Assembly: GCF_041146795.1 (NCBI RefSeq) | Contig: NC_135178.1 | Location: forward strand, 6,764,844 to 6,828,843 | From: Maylandia zebra | Taxonomy: Eukaryota > Chordata > Actinopteri > Cichliformes > Cichlidae | Reading direction: 5' to 3' | Length of the DNA: 64,000 bases | In this document: positions 62,066-64,000 of the stretch, piece after piece | How positions within the stretch are numbered: position 1 is the stretch's first letter | Layout of the letters: each line of letters starts with the position of its first letter | Notes under the pieces: model-generated | The model's input: the letters and a program-made list of their open reading frames with translations, nothing else | What the model was told of the DNA's origin: nothing | Database searches by the model: none | Position numbers and translations under genes: made by a program

Positions 62066-62531
62066 TAGTGCTGTGCGATATTACTCATTTTTGGTATCTG
62101 ATTCCAAGTAAACACAGGGCCAGTCTTGCTGGTACTGATACTTTTTACTTATAAAGGAAGCTTGTGTAGGGGAGATCAGTGTGTCATGGGTTACAACTTT
62201 GCAAATTCTGAGCACATTTTAATGGCCGCTCCAAACACATTTCAGCTTTTCATGTATTTTGAAACTGTTTTTTTGGAGACCTTTAATGCAAATGTGTCTG
62301 TCTGTAAAGCTCTTTGGATACATTTCTGTTTTTTGAAGGTATTATAAGTTATTTTAAAAAAGTAGACGTGACAGTCAACACAAAACGGTTCAAAGAGCAT
62401 GTTTGAGGCATATTTTTTCGTGGACTACACAGAGGATTGAAACAAAGTATCGATCCTGTCGCAGTAGTATCAATCCACCACAACTAATGATATAGAGACT
62501 ATCGATATTTGCATCAATCCGCCCACCTCTA
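62066..62531. mobile_element. hAT-like MITE (466 bp)
   Basis: The left end TAGTGCTGTGCGATA and the complement of the right end TAGAGGTGGGCGGAT are imperfect inverted repeats. They are flanked by GTAAATGA (62058-62065) and GTAAATAA (62532-62539), an 8-bp target duplication with one mismatch. The interior has paired 'tatcgat' words (atcgatcc, ctatcgatat) and no transposase. Confidence 0.7.
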
Positions 62532-64000
62532 GTAAATAAAACTGCTAAAGCTGCAGGAAATTAGGTCAAAGATGAAATATGGAGACTTAAATGTGTGAAG
62601 TGAACTATAGAAAGCTAGGAAAAGATTGGAGGCAAGCGACTATAAAATAAACGTAGTCACAAATGAATATTAAGAAAACGCACACACAACCTGTTTGTAT
62701 CCTCTGTTAAAGGCCAAGCTAACTGTAGCCTAGCTGCCTGCACACTTGGTACAAAACCCAATGATTCTGATCACAAATACAGCAAATAAATGTGAGAAGT
62801 GTAATGTTTAAAATGCATCTTTTGAAATCATAGCATAGCTAAATTATTACAGTCCTATCGTTTTGCAATCCTTCCGCTGCCTTTCAGAATGTCGTATTTA
62901 CAAAATAGCTGCGCTTGTTTTAAGTTGCTTTTGCCAAAAAGAAGAGGAAAAAAACTGTTTTGGCCACAGCCAGCTGATGACAAGTGCACCAAAATGTTTG
63001 AGAAGCAAACAACTCAGGCGCTGGATGGCCCCTCACGCAAGACGAGAGCAGAGGTCGGCTAAAAATGGCAACAAGAGAGCAGGAACCTCAATTACTGAGA
63101 CAACAGGCGGCCTCAGCTATGCGAAGCTTGCTAATTGAATATTTACAGAACTATGGAAGAAATATGAATCTGGCCTTTGTCACTGAATGGCAAGCTTTCA
63201 GGGAATATGATGAAATGGGAAGTCTTTGGTTTGTGCTCCTTTGATAAGGACTACTGCAGAGCTCTTGTTGTTTCTCACTCTTGATTTGAAAGGATTTTAT
63301 GAACTGTTACTTCATGTGGAGCATTCAGCCTACGTGCCAAGTTTAAGAGCCCACCTAACAAGTAAACATTCAGAGCAGTTCCCCGTGTACAGACGCTTCA
63401 AAGTGCTTCAGTAATTCTCCTCGGGCTTGACATCACGACGCCGACTGCTGGACCCCGACGTGCGTCCCGCTGTGAACGTGTGTTTTGGTGTGTGTCACCC
63501 ACAGCTGAGTGACTCGCCCTAAACTCTGACGTCGGGTCTGTAATAAGGCCTGATTGTTTCCGTTTTGGATCACATGCTTATCGTTAAATCTCCTGGCTCC
63601 ACCACCCAGCGCTCATCTCTTGCTGCTCTGTCCTCAAATCTTCTCAGGAAAAGCGCAGTTTTCCCAGGCACTGCATGATCATCATGAGCAACAGAAACAA
63701 AAAATCTCCTCCAAATGTTTAAGCACCTTTGAAACATTTGGGTCTGCTGTTGCGAAACTTCAGAGAGCCCATTGTAATGACAAAGTAATGAAAAACAGAT
63801 GACTGCAGTAGTCCCAGCCAAGGATGACTTAGCAAATTCAGCTCGTTGAAAGTATTCACATGTCATTCTTCATTAAAGTAATGGCCCTCACTTTTCAAAG
63901 TTTACAAAGAAATATATTAAAAGCTTCTTTGTTTTTGTTTTTTGGCATTTTTGCCTTTATTGGACAGTGAAGTGAAAGGAAAGTTGCGCAAAAAAGGGCT
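62532..64000. other. Intergenic, no gene recognised
   Basis: No gene supported. 63420-63550 is GC-richer than its surroundings. The last 55 bp ('ggcatttttgcctttattggacagtg') resemble the edge of a widespread fish repeat cut off by the window end. Confidence 0.35.

Noticed and set aside
1..64000. CRISPR arrays, operons, phage or toxin systems, tRNA or rRNA genes
   Set aside because: Spliced vertebrate genes and eukaryotic repeats throughout; no spaced direct-repeat arrays and no cloverleaf or rRNA sequence noticed by eye. A tRNA or microRNA scan could not be run.

Overview
The window looks like teleost fish nuclear DNA, probably a percomorph and possibly a cichlid; the species call is inference only. 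Evidence: compact vertebrate genes split into many small GT-AG exons, long AT-rich introns, GT microsatellites, and fish-type repeats (L2-like LINE tails ending in TTGAA runs, Tc1-like relics, hAT-like elements with 8-bp target duplications). No prokaryotic gene organisation, CRISPR array, rRNA or tRNA was seen.

Layout, all four host genes on the + strand. (1) 1-5.6 kb: the last two coding exons and 3' UTR of a type IV intermediate-filament gene, best read as neurofilament light chain (nefl). Its last intron holds a broken Ty3/Gypsy element and a decayed L2 3' end split by a solo LTR. (2) 5.6-16.2 kb: intergenic, with an L2-like LINE carrying a long open reverse-transcriptase frame, further truncated L2 copies and a Tc1-like relic. 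(3) 16.26-32.84 kb: complete cds2 (CDP-diacylglycerol synthase 2), 13 coding exons, 454 codons, followed by a probable long 3' UTR reaching up to about 36.3 kb. (4) 37.08-55.22 kb: complete arhgap25 (PH-RhoGAP-coiled coil protein), 11 coding exons, 633 codons, with introns full of transposon debris. (5) 58.41-60.37 kb: complete two-exon bmp10, 480 codons, with furin site and seven-cysteine mature domain. 60.4-64 kb is 3' UTR and intergenic, with one small hAT-like MITE.

The genes are not an operon and act in separate processes: axonal cytoskeleton, phosphoinositide/cardiolipin precursor synthesis, Rac-type GTPase inactivation, and cardiac BMP signalling. The arhgap25-bmp10 adjacency matches the human 2p13 order as I know it. 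cds2 beside arhgap25 recalls the CDS1/ARHGAP24 neighbourhood on human 4q21, which suggests a remnant of an ancient duplicated block.

The most notable non-genic structures are a 1.7-kb transposon at 51.28-52.98 kb with a perfect 8-bp target duplication, CAAGTC-rich ends and a degenerate THAP zinc-finger exon; a perfect 45-bp inverted repeat at 38.5 kb; and a 1.39-kb hAT-like element in cds2 intron 12 with a second inverted-repeat element nested inside. I found no convincing new multi-gene system.
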